Shown piece after piece: positions 33,019 to 47,300 of a stretch of DNA of 64,000 nucleotides. The stretch spans positions 930,001-994,000 of the forward strand of contig OY759225.1 in assembly GCA_963662175.1 (NCBI GenBank), given 5' to 3'. The stretch is from Aradus depressus. Lineage: Eukaryota > Arthropoda > Insecta > Hemiptera > Aradidae. Under the pieces are notes generated by a model. That model was given only the letters and a program-made list of their open reading frames with translations. It was not told the origin of the DNA and ran no database searches. The position numbers were made by a program, and so were the translations under genes. Position 1 is the first letter of the stretch; each line of letters begins with the position of its first letter.

Positions 33019-33645
33019 GTGTTGAATTACAATACATATCTAATGTAGTAACTAAATTAGAATAATCATTATTTTCCAAAATATTTAAAACTTTTTAAGA
33101 ATTCGTTGCTACGCGATACAATTTAAACATTACCTGGAACTACTTCCAACGGATATTTATTGAACCTACATTCTTTGGAGCGCTGTAACTTTGGTCATAT
33201 TTTTGGCCCTATCTCAAATCTTGATAGTTGAAAATTTAATAAGAAAAACGTTTTGTGAGGGCCAGTTTCTCCACAAAGAAAATGCAGACAGATACGCATG
33301 CATAGCCGCCTTGTGGAAATGCATTTTTCCTGTATCTGAGACATTTTGACAAATCCTCCACCATAAAAATTAATAGAGAGAAAAAAATGGAAAATTTGTT
33401 TACAATTGAAAAAACCAAACAGGTGAGGTTGAATGTGGGTGGTGCAACCTGCAAGTCTGGTCTGCCAGGCAATGTACCCATGTGCAGGAACATACTTTTG
33501 AGAAAATTGCATTTTGGAAATGCATTAATCCGTAGGTTTTTCCTGCTACTATACATTATTGCTTTTTATTGTATCGGGTGCACCTTGCGTTTGTGCAACA
33601 TCACCAGTCTATGTTTCTAGAGGGAGCTCTGGATGTGATTAGTGC

Positions 33646-33920
33646 TCAAGTGAGGTTATGGCGGACCGGGGGCGATCGGTGGTTCTCCTGCCAGGAGCCG
33701 ACAAACCGGCTGAACACTGGGTAGCCGGTCTCCGTCACCCGCTGCCGCAGGTCCAGTCCCAGGTATGATCCGGCCCCGCGATTGAACTCCACCCTAGCCT
33801 GGTCATACAGCGGGCAATCGAGGACATGTTCTGCAGTCTCCATGCCCCCACGTGATCAGTGTGGGTTGTTCTTCCTCCTTCTGGGACATCCAGTGGTCAG
33901 CCTGTACGCACGTCGAATGT
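33646..33920 (-). mobile_element. LINE C-terminal fragment (R1/Jockey-like)
   Basis: On - the frame reads METAEHVLDCPLYDQARVEF, then YLGLDLRQRVTETGYPVFSR, following a decayed Cys/His region. ETAEHVLxxCP is typical of the zinc-knuckle end of R1/Jockey-type LINE ORF2. Confidence 0.65.
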
Positions 33921-35327
33921 TTTTCCTGCTACTAACACAAATATTTTAAGATCAGCTCTACTCATTACCTGCTAACTGTAGGTTTCTCGATATCGTCTTT
34001 AGAATGTTTTTGTCCCATATCTTCAATATTAATATTATTATATTAGGTTATAATAATCATCAAATTGTTACAATAACCTTAATTACAATACAGCTTACTT
34101 ACACATATGTTTTTTTTTTTGGCTACTTGTTGAAATAATTATGATTCAGCTTTAAACTAATGGATACTACTCCGATATATAACTTGTACCAGGACCTAAT
34201 TTAAACAAAATTGTATGATATTTTGTGCAAAGAACATGAGCATCCTTTTTTTTTTAAATATTTCTCCGATACTACCCCTTCACCCTGGAAAGAAACCAGT
34301 GGACTCCCTTTCAAGAAACCCATAGAGTTCTAGAAGACTTGCACTCCCCTTGAGCGTACCCTGTCCCCACTTCTAGAACGCATCCTTCATTCCCAACTCA
34401 CAGATTCTTGCCAACAAACTCCTGGACCCAAACTGCTGTCCAAATTATTATATCTTTCCCGTCTCCTCGAACTTGCTGTTCTTTCTAAACTACTCTCAAT
34501 TTTAATTAAAATTTTTAGATCGGCACCCCCCCCCCCCCTTCCCCCCATCAGCATCATATTTTGGTTTATGTTTTATCTTAGATTTATACGTGTATTGGTT
34601 TTCTTTATTTTTTTTGCACGCATTAATCTGATTTTTTACTATGTTTTTGAGGTTCCGAAGGCCGTTTACAAAAGCCTATTAACTAGTCCCTCTCTATATC
34701 TGGGAAACTATCGAAGGTTTGGCACTGTGCAAAAAAATTATAGGATGGTTTGTAGACCGGTGGAGCAAAAAGTAACTTAGAAGAAATGAAATATTAAGCG
34801 AAAAAATATAGTATTTTATTGACCACGAGCAGTGAACAGGTGTTTTACATCGGTATAAGTATAAATTTCATATTCTTTCCTACTACTGATGCAACCAGTA
34901 GATAGCCCATCGTTATTATTCAAAGCAGTTGAAGCGAAAAAAAAATAAAATAAAATAAATCCTAGAATGGCGTACAAAGCCGTCCATTGAGCACACTTGA
35001 CTGTAATATTCCATTTCATTTCATTTTTGTATACAGTCTAAAAGATTTCCAGTTTGTGGCAGGATTTCATTCCGGTGCCTTTTTTGACGAGAAAAGATGT
35101 ATTAGGCTTGAGGCAAAGAATCCAATAATAATTTTATTTAAGGATCAACCATCCTTTTGGACAGTTTGTCTATGAATGGCTATTAGACTTTCTGGAAACG
35201 GCGAACATCATACCTGCGCATCAGCTTGGCTTCAAGAAGTGGCACACATTTTTTGAGTATGAGTATTTTTTCGGCATGGAACGCATTATCGTATTTTACA
35301 TTATAATTTATATATATATGGGGAAAA

Positions 35328-35406
35328 TTGTTTCGCTTAACGAATGTTTCGCGTTACGAGTAAGATTCTGGAACGAATTATGCTCGTTAAACGAGGTTCT
35401 ACTGTA
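35328..35406. mobile_element. Possible pogo/Tigger-like terminal fragment
   Basis: Ends cgttaaacgaggttctactg + TA, resembling the CAGTAGAACCTCGTTTAACG ends of pogo-type elements. No partner end was found within the window. Confidence 0.35.
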
Positions 35407-37410
35407 ACTCCAACCAGATTCTCCTCCTCTACCTTCTTCCTAACAAGAACACTTCACTCCGACACTGTGTCAGGTAATATCTTATTGTCATTTATGTGCA
35501 GAAGACATTATCTGACAGAAGATTCTAAGTGGTATAGGAAATGTAAATAAAATACTTAAGTAAAATATTTCATTTTTTCAAATATATTTTATTTTTTACA
35601 ATATGTATGAAGTGAGAATATTCCAGCGTACTGTACATAATTAACTAACGTAATTACAATTATGAAAAAAAAAAAAGGAAGATATATAAAGATATTTGTT
35701 AATAGAAAAGATCGTGTGGATTTACGAAATATGTTGTTGCGAAAATTCAGTCTAAAGATAGTTCTATAACAGAGGTAGTTCCTCTCTTAAGACAAATAAG
35801 TGAAGTGTAAATTGTATGAGAAAAGGAAGGATCTTTCTCAGGAAGAAATAGTTATTCTACAGTCTGTTCAGGGAAAGTTGAATGTTGATGGGTCAATGAT
35901 GGTATTGTACAGTTTGTTTCAAGAACATCAGTCCCTTTCTAATACCGAAAAATGACCCAGATATTTTGTATCTGAGTGAGCAAAGTTTCGATATTAAATA
36001 ATACACACTTCACTGGCGGCTTTCTCAAGACAAAAAAACACTTTATGGACGTATATATTTGTTTCGTAATTATTAATACAATAAGGAAGCTATTTCAATC
36101 TATAATCTCTACTATGAACCTAGTGGCAATCCTAATCGGGCTATATATATATTTTACAATCGCCACCCTCATATTTCTATAGTTAAAGTTCAAAATACAA
36201 TACATCTACAGAACTTCTTATTGAAAAAAAATGGAAAAAGAAGCAGGAATACCAGATAAACTCTTTTATTAAATGAATGTCTATCTGGTAGCATTCAGCA
36301 ATAGCTATATACCAGGAGACCTGACTAGATGTGTGGGGGTGGGGGGGGGGGGGCTAAAACTTTTGAAAATTATTTCTTCAATTGAGAGATATGATACGAG
36401 CTACATGTAACATTTCTTGAAAAAATCACTAGAAGTTAGTTTAACATTTCAAAAAAAAAAAATTGAGCTAACGAAGCAAATTAAGAGACAATGTAAATTT
36501 CCAAATTGAGAAGCCAAATAGCTTCGAATAAGAATTCAGTATAACTGACGAGGATCGCAAGCAAAAGGGCCTATATCCACTTTTTGATGTATTTTTTTTT
36601 TTTTGTTATTCAAATTGAGTTTTTGTACCAGCATCTTCTCCACAGTAAGCCTTCGTTCTATTTTGTTAAGTGTTTAATTTTGCTTATTCAATCACAATCG
36701 GTAAAACATTAGTAAATTTTCTGATTTATTTATTTGAGAACTTACGTCATGCGGAAGAAGGGTCCATATTTAACAAAAATAAATAAATAGAAACAGGAAG
36801 ACAATTTTGATGGATGGGTAGTAAGAGAGGTAATAAAGGTAAAGGAAAATAGTGTTGAAAAATATAAATAAGGAAGATGGCAATAAGGCGAGGCTCCTCC
36901 TGTTCAATCTTCGCGCGGGGTGTTGTCAGCATTAAAGTAATTTCTTGTATTATATACAGAGATAGGAGGTATAAAAAATCATATTAAAAATGTTGAAAAC
37001 AATCTCTTTGCAAAGGAGAATTGGATACAGTTTTCTGAAAAATCACATCAGTTAGAGGAGGCCCTTTTGCCGCGCATATCTTCAACCATTTGATTAATTA
37101 AATCATATTTATATAAAAAAAATTTATATGAAGACTATGTCGCTACAAGATGATATTTATAATACAATTACATTACAAAATATATGAGTCAAAAGAATGA
37201 AAAAAAAAAAAAAATTGACTATTTTTATAATAAAAAAACTTATAGGGAAGGAATTATAAGCCACATCCGAGTCTTCTCATAAACTGAGGCAATAGTTTAC
37301 AAAAATATATTGGAGAATAAACTACAAAAAACTAATATACAACGGTTATATCATATCGGAAGTATATATTATAGTAATATTACATTAAATGTAATACATT
37401 TTACAGTATG

Positions 37411-37592
37411 TATTCTATAACTGTTCAACAATGATTCTATAACTGTTCAATAATGATTCTATAACTGTTCAATAATGATTCTATAACTGTTCAATAATGA
37501 TTCTATAACTGTTCAATAATGATTCTATAACTGTTCAATAATGATTCTATAACTGTTCAATAATGATTCTATAACTGTTCAATAATGATTCT
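37411..37592. repeat. 22-bp minisatellite, about 8 copies
   Basis: Unit attctataactgttcaataatg, nearly perfect. Lies in the gene-poor gap between PKD2 and LPCAT3. Confidence 0.93.
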
Positions 37593-39274
37593 GCAACAGA
37601 AAATAAAATAATAGATGCTTATAGAATTTTTTCGCATTGACTCTAAATCAGTAACACCCATCATAGTCTATAAGAAATGTACAACCCCAAAACATTGGAT
37701 GACTAAGTGGTTAGAGTATCTGAGTACCAACCAAAGAAACAGGGTTAATTTAATTTTCAGAAGGCCTAACTGCTAATATCTCTAGGGTCGATCTAAGCTA
37801 TAACAGGTAACTGACACAACACCACCGTGAGTTCGGAGATGCAATAATATAGCACCCCAAAACGGACAACTGAGAGAGAGGTAGGGTTTTGCAATTACAG
37901 TAATTATCGACTAGTTTTAATATAATATAATAGAAAAATTACTAAAATTCCCTATATAATGCCTCGCTGCTATATTTTATATCACTGGTCGTTCGGAAAT
38001 GTAAACGATCAGCCAACAGATTAACACACTATACCGATATCCGAACGAAACCTATTAATTTGACTGTTTTTTAGCTGATTATTTTGCCTTCTATAATAAG
38101 GCACACAAATCTAAATATTTTACACAACTTTACAACTAAACAATTGATAAGATACTTAAAAATAATAAAACAATAAACGAAATATTCCGAACTAATACTA
38201 ATTAACAATACTATTGTACAATATAATTACATAATCCAATATTCATTTTTTAATATTTTTTTGTATAAGTCTTGTTACCTAAAAAATCTATTTAATTAAA
38301 AAGACTAATATTTTGGAAGGCATATTTTACTCTAATTTATTTATTATTAAAAAAAAAAAAAGTAAAAAATAAAGAAAATTCTTTTGTAAATAAAATATAT
38401 TTTACTTCAATGACCCAGGATAAATAAAAAAATGTTTTCTGGAAGATTTTGATTGATAATCTTAGAAAAATACCACATAAATTAAAATTCTTCAAGAATC
38501 TGAATCTGAAATTGCAGATAAAAGAAAGTATTAGCAATGATATGAGTTAAAATAACATTCACAAAAAAATTATATTTGGATGGAGTAAAAATGTGGAACA
38601 GTTCGCTTTCTTCAATCGAAACTGTCATTTTATGTGAATAATAAATATGAGGCTACCTCATGAGTAAGCCAGTGGCGATAGCACCAGCGCATGGCGCGCA
38701 GACGCGAGTAAATTTGATGTATTGAAGAGAACAAAATGAATTTTGGAAGAATGGAGAGGCGGAGGAAAGCAACACTGAAAACAGACCAGATGAGCCTAAA
38801 AATTTTAACAGAAGCAAGAAAATTGGTGACAAATCTTGAGAAATTTCAAGACAGTTGAAAGGAAGTAATAATTAAATTTAAAAAATTTTCAATTCAAAAT
38901 TGAAACCATTTGTCACCTGAACTTTAGATTTGACTATTTTCACAATACGACTGGAAATTGTGGAGGCTGCTGCAGCTTGAGAATAAACTTTTATTTAGTT
39001 TCTCCAAGAAAATAAGCTGACGAAATCTCTTTGTTATAAGTGAGTCTCCTCCTAAATCAACAAGTTTTCATGAAATCTTTCAACTATGAGTTTAACATTC
39101 TATGGGGACATGTCTATTTTGGTTCGGATCACCCGACCATTACCATGACTATTAGATTTGGGCGATTTTATTTCTTGAATCAGAGATTTCCGGGATTGAG
39201 CTAGATTTATTTTCAGATAATGCGCTCTACAGGAAGAAGCGGGGGGATTACGTAAAATTCGAAGTGCCACCTTC

Positions 39275-39391
39275 TAGAGGCATTCTCAAAAGTTCGTAAT
39301 AGATAATAACAATAACCTGAAGAAGTTCATAGATCTGGTAACAATCTTACTATTTACATAATAGATGAACTTTTGAGAATGCCTCTAATAG
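39275..39391. repeat. Short inverted repeat
   Basis: agaggcattctcaaaagttc at about 39276 and gaacttttgagaatgcctct at about 39368, a 20-bp perfect inverted pair with a ~72-bp spacer. Probably a tiny MITE. Confidence 0.75.
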
Positions 39392-39689
39392 TCTTTTTAT
39401 CTTTTTCTAAACGTCTTTTGGAGACTCCAACATTTTTTTGAAGACGCAAAACCTCTTTTGCTTCTTCCTGAAGCGTCCTTTACAGATTGCCTCAGGCCTC
39501 TTGTCTGGGTCTACACTATTTTTAGTATATTCGAACTACGAATGCCCCCTAGCCTAGTTGTTCGAGGGCACCGATGCTATCCACTAGACTTCCTATCCCC
39601 CCCCTACCCCTTTCAGAATAAAACTGACAAACTACAAACTAACACAAAGCTTGGAGGAAAGGAGACGAAAATATCACTACAATCACACT

Positions 39690-39985
39690 AGTGTCAGGGA
39701 GGATTGTTATATCACTACAATCACACCAGAGACCGGCAGAATTGTTATATCACCACAATTAGAATTACTCCAGTGACAGAGATGATTGTTATATCACTAC
39801 AATCTCACCAGTAGGAAGGATTGTTATATCACTACAAACTCACCAGTAGGGAGGATTGTTATATCAATACAATTACAATTACTCCAGTGACAAGGAGGAT
39901 TGTTATATCACTACAGTTACAATTACTCCAGTGACAAGGAGGATTGTTATATGACTACAATTACAATTACTCCAGTGAAGAGGAT
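39690..39985. repeat. Irregular tandem repeat, 30-50 bp units
   Basis: Repeated ggattgttatatcactacaa followed by variable (t)cacaccag / ttacaattactccagtgaca. About seven units of unequal length, older than the other arrays. Confidence 0.85.
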
Positions 39986-41046
39986 TGTTGGTTGGCGACA
40001 ACACCCCCTATTCTCTCACAGTGGAATGAAATTATTTTTTTCTTCTGAACAAATAAGAATAGAGCAATGCATTTTCTTCGCGATTTATTATATATATATA
40101 TATATATATGTTATATTTAAGTTTTTAAGGATCACACAATTGAAATAAAGGAATCTTACTTTCTAATATTGCTTCAAAAAATTAAGGAATATACTGGAAG
40201 AAATTAGTGAAACTAGTTGGAAGATGCAAAACTTGAATAACATGAAAAATGTAAGATAGGGCAAACGCCAAATCAAACAGAACTATTTTGAAACATATTC
40301 ACAAATGAGCTCTTGTATTATAGTGATAAAGCTCAAAGAACAAAGACCGAAAACATTTTTACGATCTGTGTCGATATAGTGGAAAACTGAGGCTGTGACC
40401 ATCCAGCCCCAAGAGAAACTCCGCAGAGAAGGGAAGTCCTAACGGAAAAATCGAATTGTGACAATACGGTACTATAACCAAGTAGTATTAAGATTTTGTT
40501 TCTTATCCCCATTATTATACATACTGACGCCATCTGTACAACAGGAACAAGCTACGGATAGCTCGGTGATCTCCGGTGATGTGTATTTTAATACATAATA
40601 ATATAATTTCAATTTCTTGCTGAAATTTGTTGATTCCTTCTTTCCTAACTTCTTATTGGCTTATTGAGACCAAGCACCCTAAGCAGGTCATGTACGCCCT
40701 CTACTCTCCTACATGGCTACCATTAATCACAAATTACTATTATTTCAACCATCACCAGATTCTGCTGATCATTTTCCCTCCACATTAAACATATAATTCA
40801 TTATTAACATCAAACGAAAAACATATTTCAAATAAAGTTCTCTTGACTTCTCAACGGCTTTTATAATGTATAATACCAAAGAACTTCAGGTATACACATA
40901 TTATATACCATAATTTCTTCATCAAAAAAGATAATTTCGTTTCAGAGAAGACAGCGAAATGTCCACAGTATAACTCATTGATCATACAATAAATTTCGTA
41001 TAAATAACTAAATGAATAGTTGATTGATGAGATGCATGGCTAGGAT

Positions 41047-41313
41047 TTACTCTTTACGTTCTCTCTGTGGAGGAAGAAGAGCTTTAACGAGGGGACGATA
41101 GATGAACCAAGACATCCAAAAGACAAGAGCGAAACAGTAGGTTTCTCTGTAGAGTTTCCACCATCGGCGGAAGGAGAGCACTGCCAGAGGGGCGATACAT
41201 GGACCCATGAAGAGTATTGTGTAGATCTTGAGGACGATCCATTTTATTTCACGTATTCCAGGACGGGCGAGGAATTCAAGAAACACCTTGTTTCTGTTTA
41301 GTACGACTTCAAG
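41047..41313 (-). CDS. LPCAT3: LPCAT3 terminal exon
   Basis: Acceptor ttttttttcag. It encodes the last membrane helices (IVLKIYTILFMGPCIAPLAV, FALVFWMSWFIYRPLVKALL) and the end PPQRERKE. Stop TAA is at 41047-41049. Confidence 0.92.
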   Translation of the reverse strand, partial: LEVVLNRNKVFLEFLARPGIREIKWIVLKIYTILFMGPCIAPLAVLSFRRWWKLYRETYCFALVFWMSWFIYRPLVKALLPPQRERKE

Positions 41314-44300
41314 CTGAAAAAAAAAGTTAAAAAAATATATCATTTGAAGGTAAATGACGTGAAGAAGGCACCTGTTTGATCCATCAGAAATGAGCCAATA
41401 AGATAAGTAATATAGTCCACATATTGTTGAAAGCAGTAGATACAATAAAAACAACCTCTATTCGAAAACGGATTTTTTTCTCTTTGTTCAAAATGAAAAA
41501 ACATAAAAGTCATGATTAATTTTCCTTTTCTTGGCAGAGTTCCTTCACCAATATCCTACAAAGTATATTATAATTGTTTCCTGTTTAAAATTTGTATTAT
41601 TTTTTTCCTAGTTATTATTTGTTTTATTTATTTATTTCGTTATTTTTCTATAATTTGTTCCTAGCGCCCTATTTTATAACTTCTAAAACGATACCAGAAA
41701 CTAAACGCAATTCCTGGGTTAGGAGATATTATGTTTTTGTATTGAGCTCAAGATCGCGAGTTCGAAACCTGGCAGAGGCACATAAGTTATTTATCTAGCA
41801 GACAAAGAAACCTTGAGCATGCCGTCCTTCGGATGGGACGTTAAGGGATGGTTCCGAGGCTGTGCGATGTCAGGCACAGACAGTGAATAAACCTAGGTAG
41901 GCAACATTTAGGACTCCCACAGTAGAGGCGGGCTCATGTCCGCCAAAGCAACGAAAGAGCGGCTCTGGTAGTAGGCGATATGACCTCGTAGTTAAAGTCC
42001 TGCCAAGAGTCATAATAACTAACAAACAAAGTTCTAACCTCTCAGAAAAAAGTTACTTAAAAAAGATAATTGTAATGACTTATGTAAAGACGCTTCGATC
42101 CCACTTCTTGGTAAAATTGTTCAGTGCATATAATGAACGGAACAAACAACAAAACTCTTTGAAAATTCTAAAACAAGTTCTGAGCGGTCTGTTCAACAAT
42201 TAGCATCATGTTTGTTAGGCTTCTCCGGGAAGCTTGTTAGTTCATTATTGCCTGCATTTCATTCAGTTTTCCACTTTTTTCCAAGTTAACACTGCAGGCA
42301 AAACACAACTTGTTGCCAACAAAATTTTATTTTCTATTTTCTTCTTTCCGCCATAATGTACTTCATATCTTGAAATGTTCAGCAAAACATTGAAACAATT
42401 AAAAATTGTAAATAAATATACTTAGATGAACTACTTACATCTTTCTCCATGATGACGGCAAAAAATTCCATAACGAAAGTCATATAGTAGCCAGAATGTA
42501 GACCGTGCCATACGGACAGAAACGCCAGAACTCCGATTTGGGAGTAATATTTGTTGCCGAGGAATCGCAGTCGTTTGTAGATGTATCTAGAAAAATATAG
42601 ATATAAACTAATTATTTTTATTTGGAAAATAAATAAGAACAATTGTACTTCCCCAGCTTGAATTATTTTTAATAAACTATCGTAGTTTCCAGTCAAAATG
42701 TTACTAGGAACCTCATCCGGTCTTTATTTGATTACGGGTGCACTATAAAGGGAAGCAGTTCGTCGCCAATCATTAAGAAGCTGAATTCACTGCAGGATAG
42801 CGGCCTGAGGATAGAGTCGGGAGCCCATCAACTAGCTGAAACTGGAGATGGGCCTTTTAAATCGGGAAAAATGGTTGCTAAGGAAAAACATATAAGAACT
42901 GTCAGATGAATTTCATTATTTTTGAAAATGCTAAGAAAAAATAAGATTTGTGTATATCTCATTATAAAACAGAACATCTCACTCTATCAGAATCTACAAT
43001 ATAGATTCAATCTTTCCCGAAACCACAGAAAGTAAAACAACATAGATCAAGAACGCAATTTACGTTTGCTGCTAAATCTACAATACAAAATATTGGAGAA
43101 AGTAATCTAGAATTAAGACGTACTTGTTTAGTAAATGCGTTATCGTCGACAAATAAAATATACACTGAATCATCAAAATGTGAAACTAGAGTTGGAATCA
43201 GTGTTTAGGTCTGGGAGGACTATAAAGGGAACAGGAACAGGAACATGCCAAATAGACTGAGTAGAGCCAACGATCAACATAACTAGATCTAATCCTAAAG
43301 GCCGTGATAAACTGCAAAGAAACTTATGAGAACCAGGTTTTAGTAATATGCCTCGGCCAGAAACATTTCACAAAGTTAGAAATTTAAGTTACACAGCGTC
43401 AGAGATGGATAGAGAGGAAGGTCGTTGCGACATCCTGGGCAATGGAACAGCTGATCAACTGACGAAAAGCGCTTCATCTTCCCTGTTCAACTGAACCTTA
43501 CTCAAATTGATGTATTCAGGAAAATTCAAAAACAAAAATAATCGACAGGAGTAGCAGCTGCCTTCTCGCGGATGATACTGACATTCTTGTGACGGCTACA
43601 AATCTAACCTCGTTGACTGAATCCATTTCTAAAGCTCTAAACATTAAATAAATGGCTGCAAATCAATGAAATAATGTTATATGCATTTAAACCCATCATT
43701 TTAAATTTCGGCGTCTAAATTATTAAATGACAACCCACCATTATGGGTTAATAGTCTTTCCATATCATTTAAAGATAGTATAATATTTCTAGGTCTCCAT
43801 ATTGACACGAAACTTCATAATCTAGAAAAGTTGAGGAAATTTTTATTAGTGCTAATATTTTTAGAGTTTAAAAGAAAACACTAAGAATAATAAATAATAT
43901 ACATTTTTTGTTCCCCCTTCTTTTTGCCTATCACTATTGTATTATAATTAATAATGTATATAAATAGAAAATAAATGATTTCCACTCTTAACCCTCTTTC
44001 TCCATTGTTTCAATTGGCTCAAAATCAATAAAGGTCGGATTCCTGACTTTGTCTAATAAATAACTTACCATACACAGGAAAGTTATACTTACTGAAAAAC
44101 CCATAAGTTAGTGTTAATATTGAAGGAATCAATATAGTCATGCGCGAAGTTTTGCGCAAACTCGAACAGCCAAACATTCACATTGGCACAACCGTCCCAT
44201 TTTGGGTTGCCATTAGCATCTCGGCCATTATATGTCAATCCTGCAAAAATAAATGAAAAATAACAATAATAATATTTCCCTAAGAACTACTTTTGTAAAG

Positions 44301-47300
44301 TTAAAACTTGAATGAATTCATCCAGACAAAAAAGTAGAAAAGTGAAAATCTTCATACAATGTCTCCAATGTAAAAACGACCTTATTTCTTTAAAAATGTT
44401 TACTTGTACGTAAATGTAAGTTATCATTCATAATTACCTAGAAGAATACAGGAGCCTTCCGTGAGCAGCCAGATAGCTACGTACTTTTGTAAAACAAAAT
44501 GACCCCAGATCCCGAGATCAACGCACCGTCCAATAAAGGAAGCATTCTGAAAAATAAATAAATATGTATAAAAATTCTCGGTTTTATTAATAATTGCAAT
44601 GTAATAGAGAATATATATAGCGGATTTCCATTGTAGATATATATATATATATATATAGTATTTAGAATTTACTACTTTAAAAATATATGGTATAAATGAA
44701 GCTTTTCTTAAGTCCTGTTAAGTAGCAGAAAGCTAAAGAGCGGCGAGCAAGAGCTACAGAGAAGCTGGTATTACTCCGAAGAACGTTCTCTCATTCATCT
44801 TTTTCTTTGAAGAATTTGGAACATTCTAAATGCTAGTTTTAACCAACATTTTCATAAGTTATTATAAAATTTTAAAATATTGGCCAGCATCTTGAGATAA
44901 AAGTTCATGCATGCAGAAGCAAAGTTAGTGGTTTTTCATTGTAGATATTCATAGCTATAAAAAATAAATTATGAATGAATGTGTATATAGAATCAATATG
45001 TATATAGAATGAAAATCCGCTAAGTTAAGCAGTATCTGCTTGTATGGACTTTATTCTTCTAGAACTGTAAACAGATAAATCGGTAGAATATTAGAGGACT
45101 AAAAATGAGACGAGCATTCAGACATATCAAGGAACAAACAATTATAAAGATACATTTTAAAAATAAAATAATTATAGGTCTTTGAGATAAAATGCAATAT
45201 CAGAAATTCAGCCGGGTCAAATAAGAAAGCCTATCGGCCAGTCTCCCAAAAGCTGTCTAAACTATTGTGATAAAACTTTTATATAACAAAAACAAACTCA
45301 GCACAAAGGTCACACATATGATAAGACATATTGATAAGTAGTCAAATATCCGGATGTAATAACGGTTCACTCACACCACAATCAATGAATCCTCTCCAGT
45401 TCTACTTCCCCTTCTATACAAAATAGAGAAGTTATCGTTTAATTTCCATGTTTTCCAACCCTATAAATCCAAAAATAGAAAAATATATCATGCCTATTTA
45501 GTGGACAAGGTAACTCTTGAAACGAGTGAATCTACAAAGGGAGGTTTGAATCCAAAAATAAGGATGAATACAATGTGTGAAACTTTTATAAGTCAGTTTG
45601 ATGTGATATATTGGAATAAATTGTTTGTTAGAATATATATTAAATAAAGGAGTTGTAATGTGTCTTCAGGTTAGGTTTTATGACTATGAGGTCATATCGC
45701 CAACTACCAGAACGGTGTCTTCATTTGTACAGTTGGAATACCACAAAACACTGTATACAATATAAAGATGAAATTGTTTTCATTGTGAGAGAAAGTAGGG
45801 GAAATGAATGTAACAAAACGCTTCGTATGACCACGAGTTTTCTAGAATTTTAAATGCGACGAATATTATTCGAAAGAGAATGGTTCTATGAATCAGAACC
45901 GAAAATCGATTTTCCAAGCCTTGAAAAAAACCTCAGTTATATTAAAACTCTTCTCTCTAAAAAGTTTTGATAATTAGTATTTTCTTCGATACATAAATCA
46001 AGTCAAGATACATTTGTTCCAATTAATCAATGACCCGATAAATTAATAATTTTGTCATTTTTGCCATCCTTAGACGTGCACTCCATTTTAAATAAGAAAT
46101 ATTGAGATGTTTACAGTGAATTCCTCGCCGAGAACGTAATCGTCTGAGTAGAAGGAAGAGCCGACGGTGTGCATCACGAGGTAGGCAAGACCCAAGGCTC
46201 CTCTCTTCAGGGCTGGTTTCACACAATCTGGCAATTTTTGATTCATCTAAAAGTATAGGAAATATGTTATTTACGAATTTATGTAATTAACGAGAACAAT
46301 AATAATAATAATAGAAAGGAAAATGATTTCTGATAGACATGGTGATGGAATACCTGAAACACACTATTTACAAAGTATCCACGCCGACAAAATTTCTAAA
46401 TACACAAAACTCAGGTACTTAGGAGCGTGAAGAAGGCTGGGGGCCCGATAGGTCTGCCCTCTACTGGAGCAGTTCCTCATACATTACACACAGACTTTAA
46501 CAAAGTTCCAACTACATACTTCATTGAGAAAATGATCAAACCATATTCTGGGGACCTCTGTGGAGCTTTAGAACAAACCATATTGAAGTTTCAAGTGAAT
46601 GAGCTTGACAAAAACAGTGTCCGTTGTGGTCTAAAGGCGCAATTCCACTGAGGCAACACTGAACGACATGAGGCATGATACTTGTTTCCTAGTGTTGCCT
46701 GATTATAGGTGTGCCACAAAATTCAACAATGTCGCATGCGGAATTTGTCTCCCCACATCGCAAGTGCTTTGTCGTTTATGCTTGTAGCATGCGTCTAAAA
46801 TGATTCCATTCAGGCAACTTCAGTTTGGTGCATCATGTCTTTACAAACAGTCGCGGCAGCTGCTTTTTTGGTAATAGATTTGAATCGTAAAAAGAAAAGA
46901 AGAAGGCCACGGTGGTGAAGAAGAGAACTACGAGTATATGTTGGTGGTCAAGAAACTCAGCATAATTTATACAAGGACTTGGTTGCTCATGATGAAGCTC
47001 TTTTTCGAAATTTTACACGAATGAGTAAAGAAGATTTTGAGTACTTGCTTGAGAAAGTCTCACCTACTATAAAAAAGTATGATACCAACTTTGGTGAAGC
47101 AATACCACCTCGTGTGAGGTTGTTAGTGACATTGACAATACCACCTCGTGTGAGGTTGTTAGTGACATTGACAATACCACCTCGTGTGAGGTTGTTAGTG
47201 AATTATGGTAATCTTCAATAAATGATGTGGTTCTTTCATTATTCCAACCATGTCGCACGATACAAGCCGCACCGATCCACTGCCTGTTGGATAACGACGA

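Larger units (their letters stand above)
33921..41046. other. Gene-poor gap between PKD2 and LPCAT3
   Basis: Mostly AT-rich unique sequence with two small arrays (37411, 39690), a short inverted repeat (39275), a G-run (36340) and TE scraps. Together with 32267-33920 this is where the PKD2 promoter and first exon(s) should lie, but no exon with a fitting phase was recognised. Confidence 0.5.

Noticed and set aside
36869..36920. Possible first exon of PKD2 on - (MLTTPRAKIEQEEPRL)
   Set aside because: No donor GT follows in the required phase, and the frame soon becomes low-complexity.
46427..46651. 75-residue open frame on + (KKAGGPIGLPSTGAVPHTL...)
   Set aside because: It starts from GTG, has no recognisable family or splice context, and runs into a transposon end; left unannotated.
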